Both the position numbers and the translations under genes were made by a program. From the NCBI RefSeq assembly GCF_036898095.1, contig NC_090751.1:88349604-88413603 (forward strand): a stretch of DNA of 64,000 nucleotides. The letters run 5' to 3'. Shown here in pieces: positions 34,226-45,386 of the stretch. Numbering within the stretch: position 1 is the first letter of the stretch; every line of letters starts with the position of its first letter. The notes under the pieces were generated by a model. The model did no database searches. It was given only the letters and a program-made list of their open reading frames with translations, and was not told the origin of the DNA. The DNA comes from Palaemon carinicauda. Its lineage: Eukaryota > Arthropoda > Malacostraca > Decapoda > Palaemonidae.

Positions 34226-35340
34226 TCATGCAGGTTTCAGCCTCGGAGAATTCTCTTAGAGCAAACAGGTCCCCAAGGTTACCACCTGTGGACAGAGGAC
34301 TACAAAGTTCTTGGATGAGGTGGCAGTTCTTCAGGATGGATTCATGGGCAGTAGAAGTACTTCACTCTGGGTATTGTGTCCCATTCATGAGCTGTCACCC
34401 TCTAATAACACTGATACCAACAATCCAATCATTTTTTGAAAGGATTCCAGATAGACATATGCAGGAGGAAGAGGTATCCCATCCCAAATGATCAAGAAGG
34501 ATGCTGTAAAGGAAGTCTTAGACTGGAGACCTGTCATAGACATTTCCTGCTGGAACCAGTTTGTTCTCTAGATGATGTTTAAGATGGGAGATAACTAGTA
34601 CTCTAATTAAAGCCATCAGAAAGAACAACTTCCTGCTGACCAAAGACCTGAAGGAGGCTTACTTCCACCCCAAGGTCAAGTAAGTATAAGTTTCCTTTTC
34701 AGAAAGAGAGTATTCTAAGTTCAAGGTGCACATGCTTCAGCCTGTCCACAGCACCACAATTGTTCACTCAGGTTTCCTCATGGACACACCCCATGGGAAT
34801 AAGACTTTTAAGGTACCTGGACTAGCTTCTTAAAGCAGAGTGGAATAAGACTTCAGGTACCTAAACTAGCTTCTTATACCAGTCAAGATCAATACTTATT
34901 CGTCACGGGTACTCTTACTCAATTTTTGCCACAAGCTAGGGGTACCTGCCTAGTCCCTCAATGCCGAATATGGTACTTTCAAGTGTATTCATCTTCAGAC
35001 ATGATCCAGAGGTTCAGACAGGTGGCAGCTACCTTTTAGGAAAGATTTTGCTCCCAGCTCACTCATGGCAGAAGCTCCTGAGCCATCTTTCCTCCCAAGA
35101 GAAACTAGTACCCTTCAGGAGGATGGATCTAAGCTCTTTATAATGGGCACTAAAGAGACAATGGTCGCAGATATCAGATCCCTCACTGGCTCTTTTGAAG
35201 ATACCCAAGATGTGAAGAGACCTCACATGGTGGTTAAAGGAGAAAAAATTGTTAGCCAGATCTCTTCTGCAGGTTTCAACTCTGGATCTTCATTTTTCAG
35301 ATGCTTCTTGCCAAGGTGAGGAGCACATCCAAGGAAGGAA
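34226..35340 (+). pseudogene. Degraded DIRS-type reverse transcriptase relic
   Basis: Fragments in changing frames match DIRS RT order: RLQSSWMRWQFF...DSWAVEVLHSGYCVPF (34290-34390), WRPVIDISCWNQFV (34525-34575), LTKDLKEAYFHPKV (34635-34680, motif A), FKVHMLQ (34715-34740), LSHLSSQEKLVP (35075-35115, the RT-RNase H connection) and FSDASCQG (about 35296, RNase H start). Stops are frequent and the catalytic loop is not recognisable. Confidence 0.55.
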
Positions 35341-36513
35341 CATATTGGAGTGTGATCAAGATTTTAAAGTCCCTTAAAATGGCACCTTATGAACCTCTTC
35401 AAAAATAAAGCTTAAGCTCAAGGCCTTACCCTCAAGACAGTTCCTTCTAGCTTTAACCTTTTAAAGAGAGTAAGCGAGTCACACGGCCTATCATTGTTTC
35501 ACACTCCAGAAGTTGGAAAGTTTTATTGCTATCTTTTGTTTCAGATTTTATTACCAAGACTTCAATTAATGATACTGTAGTAGATTAAACTCCTCCATTT
35601 CGGTGATCACGAAGGCAACCTAATCCGGACAGTCAGTTACTCTGCCCTATACGATCAGTTCATTGTTTACCTTAAAAGAACTGCTTCCTCATAACCGTCC
35701 ATCCTTAACTATGTCAGCAAAAGTCTAAACAAGAAGGTATAACTAAAAATACTTTCTGGTTATGTGAAGTCATAATTAAAGGTTATAAATCTTTGGGAGA
35801 AGCACCAATGTTGACCCCTCCCAAAACTCATGACATACACTATGTGGTGTTGCCGCAACCTTACCATTCCGAAAGAACCAATCATTATCATAACTTAAGG
35901 GCTGGTGTGTGGAAGAGACAAGCCACTTTTACCACCCATTACTTAAAAGACTGTACCTACAGATCACAAGGTGCTTTCTCCTTGGGCCCAGTGTTGGTTG
36001 CACAACAAATAGTCTGAGACTTTATCCCTTTGCAGGACAGCTAACATTTTGTCACAATCTTCAGTTATTCTCATCATAGGTGTGTATGAGTTGAATGAAT
36101 TATTTCTCCATTCTTTTCTGAAGATCCCTTCCTTGGGAGTATCAATATAGAAGACCACTTATGCAGGTAAGAATATCTTTGACCTATTTTTAAGTGTGAA
36201 CAATAAAAAATTAAAGAAAATATAAGTTCATACATTTTTACAAACTAGTTGTGGCTATGACTTGCTCACCATTTGTTTTGAGGCTAACATCTTGACCTTG
36301 CCATTCTAATGAGTCAATTGGAGATTATCCCTATTACTTTTATTATCCTGTGGATAAAGGGTCAAGCAGATTCTCTATCTTCCACTGAGGACTCCTTTCT
36401 CATAAGGAAGACTCCCAATTCAAATGTCAATGGTTTATATCTCGAGTAGGAACAAACTACTAGTTTAAAATATAATTTTTGTTTCCTATTTATACATACC
36501 CAAGTCATTTAAT
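35341..36513. other. Unassigned AT-rich DNA
   Basis: No gene or recognised element. Confidence 0.45.
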
Positions 36514-36772
36514 ATGACAAATTAAAGTAATTTGTATTCTTCCTAGCCATACAAACCTTGAGCTCTTTATTAGGGAATGTAGTTTCAGCAAATCTGAAAG
36601 ACTAGCCACAAGACTTTTAAAAGAGGTATAACCACCCCACTGCTAGTTGGCAGGGTGGTAGAGGTAGTACCAGCTACCCAGCTCAAACACACACACACGT
36701 GTTGTCTCATCACTTTTGATTGCTGGCAGGACTTGCAGGGGGACAGGTGACAGTGGGCCAAATTTGTATAAA

Positions 36773-36870
36773 GAGCTCAAGGTTTGTATCTGGAAAACAC
36801 ATATTACTTCAAATTTGTCATTTGTTCAGACACTAAATACAAACCCTTTCGCTCTTTACAAGCGAAAACT
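36773..36870. repeat. Internal complementary region of the fourth DIRS family
   Basis: It contains GAGCTCAAGGTTTGTAT and, about 60 nt later, ATACAAACCCTTTCGCTC. The reverse complement aligns with the right tip at 36514-36560 through ATGACAAATT, AAGTAAT and ATACAAACCTTGAGCTC. Confidence 0.6.
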
Positions 36871-37439
36871 CGCCCCTAAGGTGGGTGGAAGTCCTAATCG
36901 ACTGACTGGGTTTTGAACCGAGGTTTCTTACTGTGCTATGCACACGAGAAATACCCTGACACTAAGCTAAAACCCTGTGCAATGGCACGCTTTAGTGGCC
37001 TGAGCAATCCGTGTGATTGTGAGATACTAGCAATGTGACTAGTCTAGGTAAGAATTCTCAGACGTCGTAGGATTCTTTGAACCAACCATAAATGTTACCT
37101 AATCCTACCTCGTCAATGGGGTATGAGGACATAACAAATATATGTGCATATAACAGGTTACACAAGGGGAGTGGTTATACCTGCAGACAGCGGAGGCCAG
37201 GTTGCAGCGTACTGTAGGTGCTGTGTCCTGGGAGAGGGGAAGATGAAAGAAAGAAGATACCAGTCACGCTTATCTTTCATCCCAGACTTAATCCCTGGTA
37301 ACACCTCCCTCCACCGTCTGCTACTTGGCCATCAAGGAGCTTGAGGTGATTAAATCACTTATTGTGTAGCAACTACAGGTTCGATGGAGAGCGTCTCCAT
37401 CGTAGGCTCATTGGTTACCTCACTAAGGCTCAAGATTAG

Positions 37440-38106
37440 AAATGGAAGGAATTTGGGTTTTGGCTACCAAGTTTGGTATGAATGAGAGCAAGACCAGCCT
37501 CCATTCCCTTGAATGGTTGATGTTGAAGGAAAGGCCATAAAGATCACTGACCCATTTTGCAAATGCTAAAGTGGGTAGTAAGACTGTTTTTAAAGCACGG
37601 TCTTTTTCAGAGGCCTATTCTAACGGTTCATGATGTGCACCCTTCAGGGAATGTAACACACTAACCATGTTCCTGGACAGTCTCACTTCAACTGGAGGGC
37701 AGGCATGATCGAAACTTTGTATAAGCATAAATATTTCCGCCAAATAAGAAAGATTTACTCTCTTTAGTTTAAAGACTTGGCTCAAGGCTTTGCGATAGCC
37801 TTTTATCAGCTGAAATATTACAGAGCTTGTCTTTGTGGAGGTAAAAAGAAAGAAAAAAAAAAAAGTCATGATCAACAGTAAAGTGGCTCTGAGGGGTGAA
37901 AAATTTCCCTCACAACACCAACCACAGAGTAATGCCCACTTGGCCTGGTACACAGTTGTTGAGGACTGGCAGAGGTGTCCAGATACAGTCTTTCTTTCGC
38001 AGTTTATCGCAAAAAGCCTCTCTCCGAGGAGATTCTGGATAACCTCCACTCGTGAAGTCGAAGGGATGACAATGGATTGTGGAAGATCCAGGGATGGGGT
38101 TGGCAT
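37440..38106 (-). pseudogene. DIRS tyrosine recombinase, N-terminal part (fourth family)
   Basis: The frame shows SSTTVYQAKWALLCGWC and QLIKGYRKALSQVFKL, typical of the core-binding half of DIRS recombinases. An A-rich run at 37850-37863 encodes a Phe tract, probably an expansion. No catalytic Arg, H-X2-R or Tyr box is seen downstream, so the catalytic half is missing or unrecognisable. Confidence 0.55.
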
Positions 38107-38235
38107 AACAGGTCATGAAGAGGAAACAACTCCCTCGGAGTTTCTGCCAGAAGTAGAAGGTTCAGGTACCATTCCATCTGCGGCCATGTCAGCGCTATTA
38201 GTGTCGTTTCGAGGTTAGGTGTTGCTCAAACCCGA

Positions 38236-38748
38236 TTAAGAACACTCCTCATCAGGCAGAATGGTGGAAAAGCGTACACATCGAGGCCATCCCACAGGTT
38301 CTAGAACTAGTCCTTGAATGCCACTTTTGAAACTGGGAAGCAGTATACTGGCAGTTTGTGGTACAGTGAGGTCGTAAATAGGTCTATGGTTGGAAAACCC
38401 CACAAAGTCAGGATCTCCATCACACAAAGACCATTTGGACTCAACTAGGGGTGTCCTCCTGCTCAGTTTATCCGTCATGATGTTCCTTATGCCTGGAATG
38501 AAATGGGTTGTAAGGGTGTTTAAGTTGAGCTCTACCCACTCTAGAATTTCAACTGTCATCTCAAACAGCTGCAATGATACCATGCCTCCTTGCTTGCTGA
38601 TGTAGGCCACTACAGTGGTATTGTCACTCATCAATACCACCAAGTCACCTAAGAGAAGAGGGTAAAAATACTTTAGTGCTAGATGTGGTGTCTTCAGCTC
38701 TAGGACATTTAAATGTTCCTGTTTCTCTGTCTTGGACCAGAGTCCCAA
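38236..38748 (-). pseudogene. DIRS RNase H (fourth family)
   Basis: LNVLELKTPHLAL, VVLMSDNTTVVAYISKQGG, HFIPGIRNIMTDKLSR and SKWSL match the third-family RNase H. The first catalytic segment falls in another frame near 38750. The downstream DLTVPQTASILLP corresponds to the degraded linker. Confidence 0.75.
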
Positions 38749-38750
38749 GA

Positions 38751-39300
38751 CTAGATGTTGACCAACATGAGTTCCCCCACCCTTCCTTGGATGTGTCTGT
38801 GAATAGTAAGAAATACGGGGGGAGACGACAGAAGGGATCCTCCTAGGATGTTAAACCTGTCTAACCACCACTGGAAATCCTTTAAGGATTCTTCTCCCAC
38901 CAGAACAAGTGAGAGCGGATGGTCCAGGTGTTGGAACCAATACCTCTTCAGCTCCATTGTAAGGACCGGAGGTAAAAGGGACCAGACGTTCCAACGATGC
39001 TAAATGGCAAAGCAGGCTCTGCCACCGACACGAACTGGCAAGTGGGGCAGATGCAGGAAGACAGTGCCACATCTCTGAGGCAGGGTATTTTTTCCTGGGC
39101 CGGATGCACTTTCCTTAAGTTTGTGTTGATGTTATGCCTTTATAAGTCAAGTCTTCTCATGGGTGTCAGTACAGGCTTCTTTTGGTTTACCATGCTCCCT
39201 AGATCTCGGCAACACAAAAGAAAACTGTCTCGGTAGAGGAGAAGCATCTCCACTGACTTGGCCAGGATTAGCCAATCATCTAGATATCGGAGTAGCTGAA
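38751..39300 (-). pseudogene. DIRS reverse transcriptase, catalytic part (fourth family)
   Basis: On the minus strand 39260-39286 encodes YLDDWLILA, the RT catalytic loop with both Asp kept. The connection region follows (38851-39072: SLLCHLASLERLVPF). Frames are broken. Confidence 0.7.
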
Positions 39301-39414
39301 TATCTTTGGCATGCGTCTACTCTGAAACTAGGGTGAAAACTCCCAAGAAGACTTAAGCAGTCGATAGACCGAAGTAAAGTACTGTACCCTGAATGGAAAT
39401 GCTGTACAGTGATA

Positions 39415-39659
39415 CAGTGAACCCTCGTTTATCGCGGTAGATAGGTTCCAGACCCGGCCGCGATAGGTGAAAATCCGCGAAGTAGTGACATCATATTTAC
39501 CTATTTATTTAACATGTATATTCAGACTTTTAAAACCTTCCCTTGTACGTAGTACTGTTAACAAACCACCCTTTAATGTACAGAACACTTAGCCTAATGC
39601 ATGTACTACAGTGCCCAAAACTAAAACAAGCACAAATATTAAAGGCGATTTTATATCAT
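39415..39659 (+). mobile_element. Tigger-2 transposon, left segment
   Basis: The segment starts with the terminal inverted repeat CAGTGAACCCTCGTTTATCG after TA (39413-39414). It matches the first 245 bp of Tigger-1 almost base for base, then is cut by the LTR element at 39660. It resumes at 57012 and 63131. Confidence 0.95.
39656..39659. repeat. LTR element target duplication, left (TCAT)
   Basis: TCAT here and at 57012-57015 bracket the LTR element. Tigger-1 carries a single uninterrupted ATATCATGCG at the equivalent point (about 44447-44456). Confidence 0.85.
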
Positions 39660-40545
<886 letters not shown>

Positions 40546-40868
40546 GGGATTTTGACGAAGGAAAAATCTATTTCTGGGGAGAGACCTGTGACGCCTGGTG
40601 AAAAGTCCTTCTTTGTACTTTTTCTGATATTTTTTCCAAATATACCAGAGAAAATTAAAAGCATGGAATGCAGAGGTTACAACCCTCGCGCGAGCACCTT
40701 GTTGGTGTCGTGTATACATCAGGGGCGTGTGAAAACCACTATTCACAGGCTGTCTTCCATTTAGATAATTCCTTCATCAAAGGGAAGGGCCGTAACAGAG
40801 GCCCTAGAGTATACAGTTGGGTTACCCTACCGACACCTACCACTCGCGCTCACCAGGTCATCCTTCTG
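40546..40868 (-). repeat. Right terminal repeat of copy C
   Basis: It is the inverted copy of 52617-52914 plus a 25-nt outer extension (40546-40570), the spacer that lies between the inner arms of the ICR. Confidence 0.9.
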
Positions 40869-40924
40869 CAAGAACATATGGCTTGGCAAGGAAAGGGTGG
40901 GTCCGTACAAAAATAACCGGGAAG

Positions 40925-41030
40925 GGTTTCACCGGGCGTCACAGGTCTCTCCCCAGAAATAGATTTTTCCTTTGTCAAAATCCCTTTTCTGGGTCGACCT
41001 GTGACGGCCGGTGAAAATGTACCAGAGAAT
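40925..41030. repeat. Internal complementary region of copy C
   Basis: The outer arms CACCGGGCGTCACAGGT and ACCTGTGACGGCCGGTG and the inner CCCAGAAA/TTTCTGGG arms enclose the AT-rich spacer. Read on the element's sense strand it is the reverse complement of the joined outer tips, the classical DIRS-1 layout. Confidence 0.85.
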
Positions 41031-41393
41031 GCCTTCCAAGCCGAATAAATTAATAACATAATGAGGAGAATACAATCACCATGTACGACAATAATATGAA
41101 ATAATAAAGTAATCGTCCAATTACCAACCAGCCAAATGACATAGGTAACGTAAGGTTAAATAATAATGACGACAAGGAACCAACTGAGTGTCGAATCGCA
41201 AAAGGCATCAAACCTTACATGTCTAAGTATATCTAAACATTAAAGGAACGGTAACTACAATAACAGTTGAACCATAGGAATTAAACATGGCAAATATCAT
41301 AGGGCTAACGAACTACCAAGGAGAGCGGCGACGTGGTGTGAGTGGCGGGTAGGAGGGAGAAGAGAAGAGATGGAAGAAAGGAAGAAGAGGAGA

Positions 41394-42450
41394 TTAATGG
41401 GGAGGGATAAGGCTCCCCTCTGCCATCGTCGGGTATTTAAGGGCCTGTAAGATCTTTAGATATTGGCGTTTGACAACCATAGGGGATTTCCAACCCGTAT
41501 ATTTTTTAAAATCATCAAAGTCCCTGTTATGGAAGTCATTGTTGGAGGCATCTACTGTCCGTATATCATGAGCCTGGGGAAATGATTCCGGATTAGTATG
41601 TTTAATGAAGTAGAGGATTTGTTGCCTGAAACCGTGAATGGAAATAGTACCTCCTTGTTCCCTGATAACCAAGGGGCCAGACGAGCAGGTGGCAGTTCTA
41701 GCTAAAAAGGGCCTTGAGAGTGTGACTGTACACAGAGAAAAATCCTGGGGATGAAGAATAACCTTCCGAGGGGAGCACCTATTTTGCGGATCCTCATTTT
41801 TTAGCTAGGAAAGCTTTGTCTGGAAAAGGAGTACTTCGGCTGAAGGGAGGAAATCTATGTTTTCCGGGTTTCGTGAGAGAGCTGCTAGTTCTGATGTTCC
41901 ATCACCTGAGGCCATAGCCGTTAGAAATAAAGTCTTCCTAAGAAGAGTGATATAAGAGCAGGATTCATTGTCCGTGTCCATCGCAAGTTTGAGAACACCG
42001 TTCAGAGACCAAGAGTCCTTTTGTGGCCGAACTGAAGGTCGAAGCCTAGCACATGTTTTTGGGATTGATGAGAAATAGGAATCAGCTAGGTTAATGTTGA
42101 ACCCAACAAGGAAGATCTTCTTCAAAGCTGACTTGATGGTGGTTAAAGTGCTAACTGTTAGGCCTTTGTCAAATAGGAACCTCAAGAAAGAGATGGCTAA
42201 ATGCGGGGACATACGAGTATGGTCTGCACTCTTAGGGGACCTGCTAGTTGTTAACGGCCGGATCATATTGGCGAATTGTCGAGTCCCTTTTGTCCCATTC
42301 GATGAAGAGATCGTTTTCCGGTTCAATGTTCGCGTCTCTACGAGCTGCCAACTTCCTGTAGTCCACAAAGTTAGAGTTTTGGCTATCCTTGAGTAATCTG
42401 ACACAGTGAGTTTGGATTACTCGGGTCAGTTTGAGGAACGGGATCCGGAT
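41394..42450 (-). pseudogene. DIRS tyrosine recombinase (copy C), inactive
   Basis: Two frames (41805-42404 and 41394-41672) cover the protein. The region around the first catalytic Arg reads ASGDGTSEL where copy D has ASGARISEL, so the Arg is gone. HDIR and the final Tyr remain, but the residue before the Tyr is Gln instead of His (VKRQY). A frameshift separates the parts near 41800. Confidence 0.85.
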
Positions 42451-42511
42451 GGGACTGAGTTTCAACTCGAGGAGGAGAGGAAACCAACTGTTCTTGGCCA
42501 GTGAGGTGGTA

Positions 42512-43267
42512 CTAAAGCCACTGCGCCCCGGAAGGAGCGTAGTTTGTGTAAAAGTTTTTAGAAGATTCCCTGGGGGAGATAGGGAAATCTTCTTCTAATG
42601 GTTCCAATCCCGGGTTAATGCGTCCATGGCATAAGCCCGAGGGTCCAGGGTTGGGGTCACATAACAAGGAAGTTTGTGATTCATCTGAGTTGCGAATAGA
42701 TCTACCTGGAGGCCTGGAATGAGCCTGAGTATCCACCGGAATGAAATTATGTCTAGAGACCATTCTGACTCCAATGGATCCGTCCTGGATAGTGAGTCCG
42801 CTCTCACATTCTGGCCTCCCGATAGGTGAGGTGCTGATAGGAACCAGTTCTTTTCTGTTGCCCAGGCGAAGATAGTGACCAGGATCTGATTCAGGTTGGG
42901 TGACTTGGATCCTCCCCTGTTGTCGTAGTGTACTGCGTCTGTGCTGTCTGACACTACTCTGATGTGGGTCGACCTCGGAGGAGTCTCTCTCTTCAGGGTC
43001 AAGAACACTGCCATGGCTTTGAGAACAATGATATGGGACTGTTTCATGGCGAGTGACCAAGAACCTGAAACATCTGATGTTCGGAGTAATCCCCCCCATC
43101 CACTTAGAGACGCGGCTGTATGGAATGTCACTTGTGGAGGTGGGAATTGTAGAGGAACCGATTTGGAGAGGTCCTTCGGTTCGGACCATGGGCGTAGTCT
43201 CATTTTCAAGACAGAGGGGATCTTCGAGACCTTGTCTCTTATAGGTACTGTAGCTCTCTTTCTCCAA
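42512..43267 (-). pseudogene. DIRS RNase H (copy C), inactive, with overlapping open frame
   Basis: RNase H is read in the frame of 42595-43209: FHTAASLSGWGG replaces HTDASLSGWGG, so the first catalytic Asp is Ala. VLKAMAV stands where D has VLEAMAV, so the catalytic Glu is also changed. VVSDST and the LSGGQNVRADSLSR word follow. The other frame (42512-43267) corresponds to the long recombinase-frame ORF of copy D and is also open. Confidence 0.8.
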
Positions 43268-43408
43268 ACTCGATTGATGTCTTTGAGTTTGGCTTTTATT
43301 AGGAGATCTGTTACTGAAGTGAATTGGAAAAGGCCGAGGATACTTTCTAAGGCTCTTTGGACACCTGTTTGTGTTTGAGAAAATTTTTGATCTTGGAAAC
43401 TATTCCTC

Positions 43409-44180
43409 TTACCTTTTGGAAGGGAGAGACAACGTGTGCTTCGAAAGGTCCCACTGAATGGCTAACCATTCTAAGAGGCCTGATGGTTGCAAGCGAGATT
43501 TTTTTGGAGATTGACCCGAAATCACAGGTTGTCGAGAAATCGAAGTAATTCCTTCGTAGCTCTGTTGCCTTCTATGGCCGGCCGGGCCCAAATGAGCCAA
43601 CCGGCCAGATAAGCAATGATCTGTATCTCTTGGTTCCTGAGTTGTTCTAACACTCTCTCTCCCAGTTTCGTGAATATCCTGGGATCAATGTCGAGGCCAA
43701 AGGACATGTCTTGAACACAAAGGCTTTCCTGCTTAGGCGGAAACCCAGATAAGAAGAGAAGTTTCGAGCTATAGGCGCAAGATAATAGTCGTCGGTAAGA
43801 TCGACAGAGGTGGTGACGGTCCCACGGGGAAGTAAGGTCCGTACCTGAGAGATAGTCAACATCCGGAACTTGTCGCAAAGAATGTAAGAGTTTAGCTTGA
43901 CAAGTCCAGGTCCACTCTCAATGCCGACAAGCCTTTCTTCGGAATTGTGAACAGGCGGCTTTGGAACTTCAGTGATCGATCCCGTTTGATTGCTTTCTTC
44001 TTGAGTAACCCTGTGGTGTACTCTTTCAGGACGGGAGTGGATTTCTGGGAGAAGGTCACTGGTGGAGGAGGAGGACCTTGTGGCCATTTTCACCTCAAAC
44101 CTTGAGAGATTATGCTATGAGCCCACAGACCGAAGGTCCAATGGTCTCGAAAGTGGTAAAGTCTACCCCCTACCGGGACC
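43409..44180 (-). pseudogene. DIRS reverse transcriptase (copy C), inactive
   Basis: Motif A (SVDLTDDYYLAPI) and adjacent words are recognisable. The catalytic loop reads AYLAGWLIWA instead of AYLDDWLIWA (about 43590-43615), so both Asp are lost. Frameshifts lie near 43700 and in the N-terminal part, and there are small deletions compared with D. Confidence 0.85.
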
Positions 44181-44207
44181 ACCGCATTGTGAGGGAGTGA
44201 ATCTAGG
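44181..44207 (-). pseudogene. gag: Last codons of copy C gag, cut off by Tigger-1
   Basis: This is the end of gag (LDSLPHN-type coding on the minus strand). Joined across Tigger-1 to 48746 it matches D at about 59480-59508. The gag stop TGA of A, B and D is TGC here. Confidence 0.75.
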
Positions 44208-44209
44208 TA
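44208..44209. repeat. TA target duplication, left side of Tigger-1
   Basis: TA here and at 48744-48745. Removing the transposon and one TA restores the gag sequence as seen in copy D. Confidence 0.9.
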
Positions 44210-44670
44210 CAGTGAACCCTCGTTTATCGCGGTAGATAGGTTCCAGACCCGACCGCGATAGGTGAAATTCCGCGAAGTAGTGACATCATATTTACCTATT
44301 TATTTAACATGTATATTCGGACTTTTAAAACCTTCTCTTGTACGTAGTACTGTTAACAAACCACCCTTTAATGTACAGAACACTTAATGCATGTACTACA
44401 GCACCCTAAACTAAAACAGGCACAAATATTAAAGGCGATTTTATATCATGCGTTTCCTAAACACCTAAAAAGCACGATAAAAAATGGCAACCAATGTTTT
44501 CTTTACGTTCATCTCTGATCATAATGAAGAAACAAACTCATTTAGTGTACACATATATGTATAGGTTAGTTTTTGAATCGATTATATTGATTATACAGTA
44601 TGTTGATTTTTTTATTACCAATGTTTTAGTTTACGTATTTTTCTTAGGACTTCCAAATGAAATGTTTTTC

Positions 44671-44704
44671 TTTATGACGCCGCCTGAAACGACGGCGTCA
44701 TAAA
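44671..44704. repeat. 12-bp perfect hairpin in Tigger
   Basis: TTTATGACGCCG and its complement flank a 10-nt loop. The same hairpin is kept in Tigger-2 at 57237-57270. Confidence 0.9.
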
Positions 44705-44915
44705 GTACTGTACGCTCAGTAAACAACCACGCTCAGAACAAACAAGGCATTTAACGCGCATGATGATAGTGATAAATAATGATACAGTACAGTATTTACA
44801 GTAAAGCATTTACAAAATATGTTACCTTACAAATATAATTTACCGTATCTATATAAAATCATACAGTACTGTACAGCACATACAGTATTGTACGTAGCAA
44901 AGCAGGAAAACAATT

Positions 44916-44918
<3 letters not shown>

Positions 44919-44990
<72 letters not shown>

Positions 44991-45037
44991 TTTACGTACG
45001 TACAGTAAATGTAAATTTTAAACATAAAAAATCAATT

Positions 45038-45084
<47 letters not shown>
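44919..45084. repeat. Duplicated (GA)n block in Tigger-1
   Basis: (GA)n at 44919-44986 and 45041-45084 are each followed by GATTGTTTTACGTACGTA. Tigger-2 has a single block (63201-63247), so about 120 bp is duplicated in Tigger-1. Confidence 0.85.
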
Positions 45085-45088
<4 letters not shown>

Positions 45089-45386
45089 TTTACGTACGTA
45101 AATGTAAATTTTAAACAAAAAAAATATGATAGGTTACAACATGTAGACTTTTAAAACCTTCCCTTTAACTTCATGCATACAGTACGTACAGTACTAAACT
45201 ATAAAACAGGCACAAATACAGTTTTAGAATGTAAGAATATTAAAGTAAAAAATAAAGATTGTTACTGTACTCACCACGAAAGAAGTTCAAGAAAAACTTG
45301 AATGATGATGGCGATGAATTTGCTGCACAGTAGAAATGATAATGATGAAGCTGATGATGAGTTCTACTGTGCAGCCAGGTAGTATT

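Larger units (their letters stand above)
36514..39412 (-). mobile_element. DIRS retrotransposon, fourth family, 5' part beyond Tigger-2
   Basis: From the 3' end on the minus strand: right terminal repeat (36514-36760), ICR (about 36773-36870), recombinase N-terminal part (37615-38106), RNase H (38236-38748) and RT (38751-39300). Tigger-2 begins at 39415 after a TA duplication, so the rest of this DIRS should continue past the right end of Tigger-2, outside the window. Confidence 0.7.
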
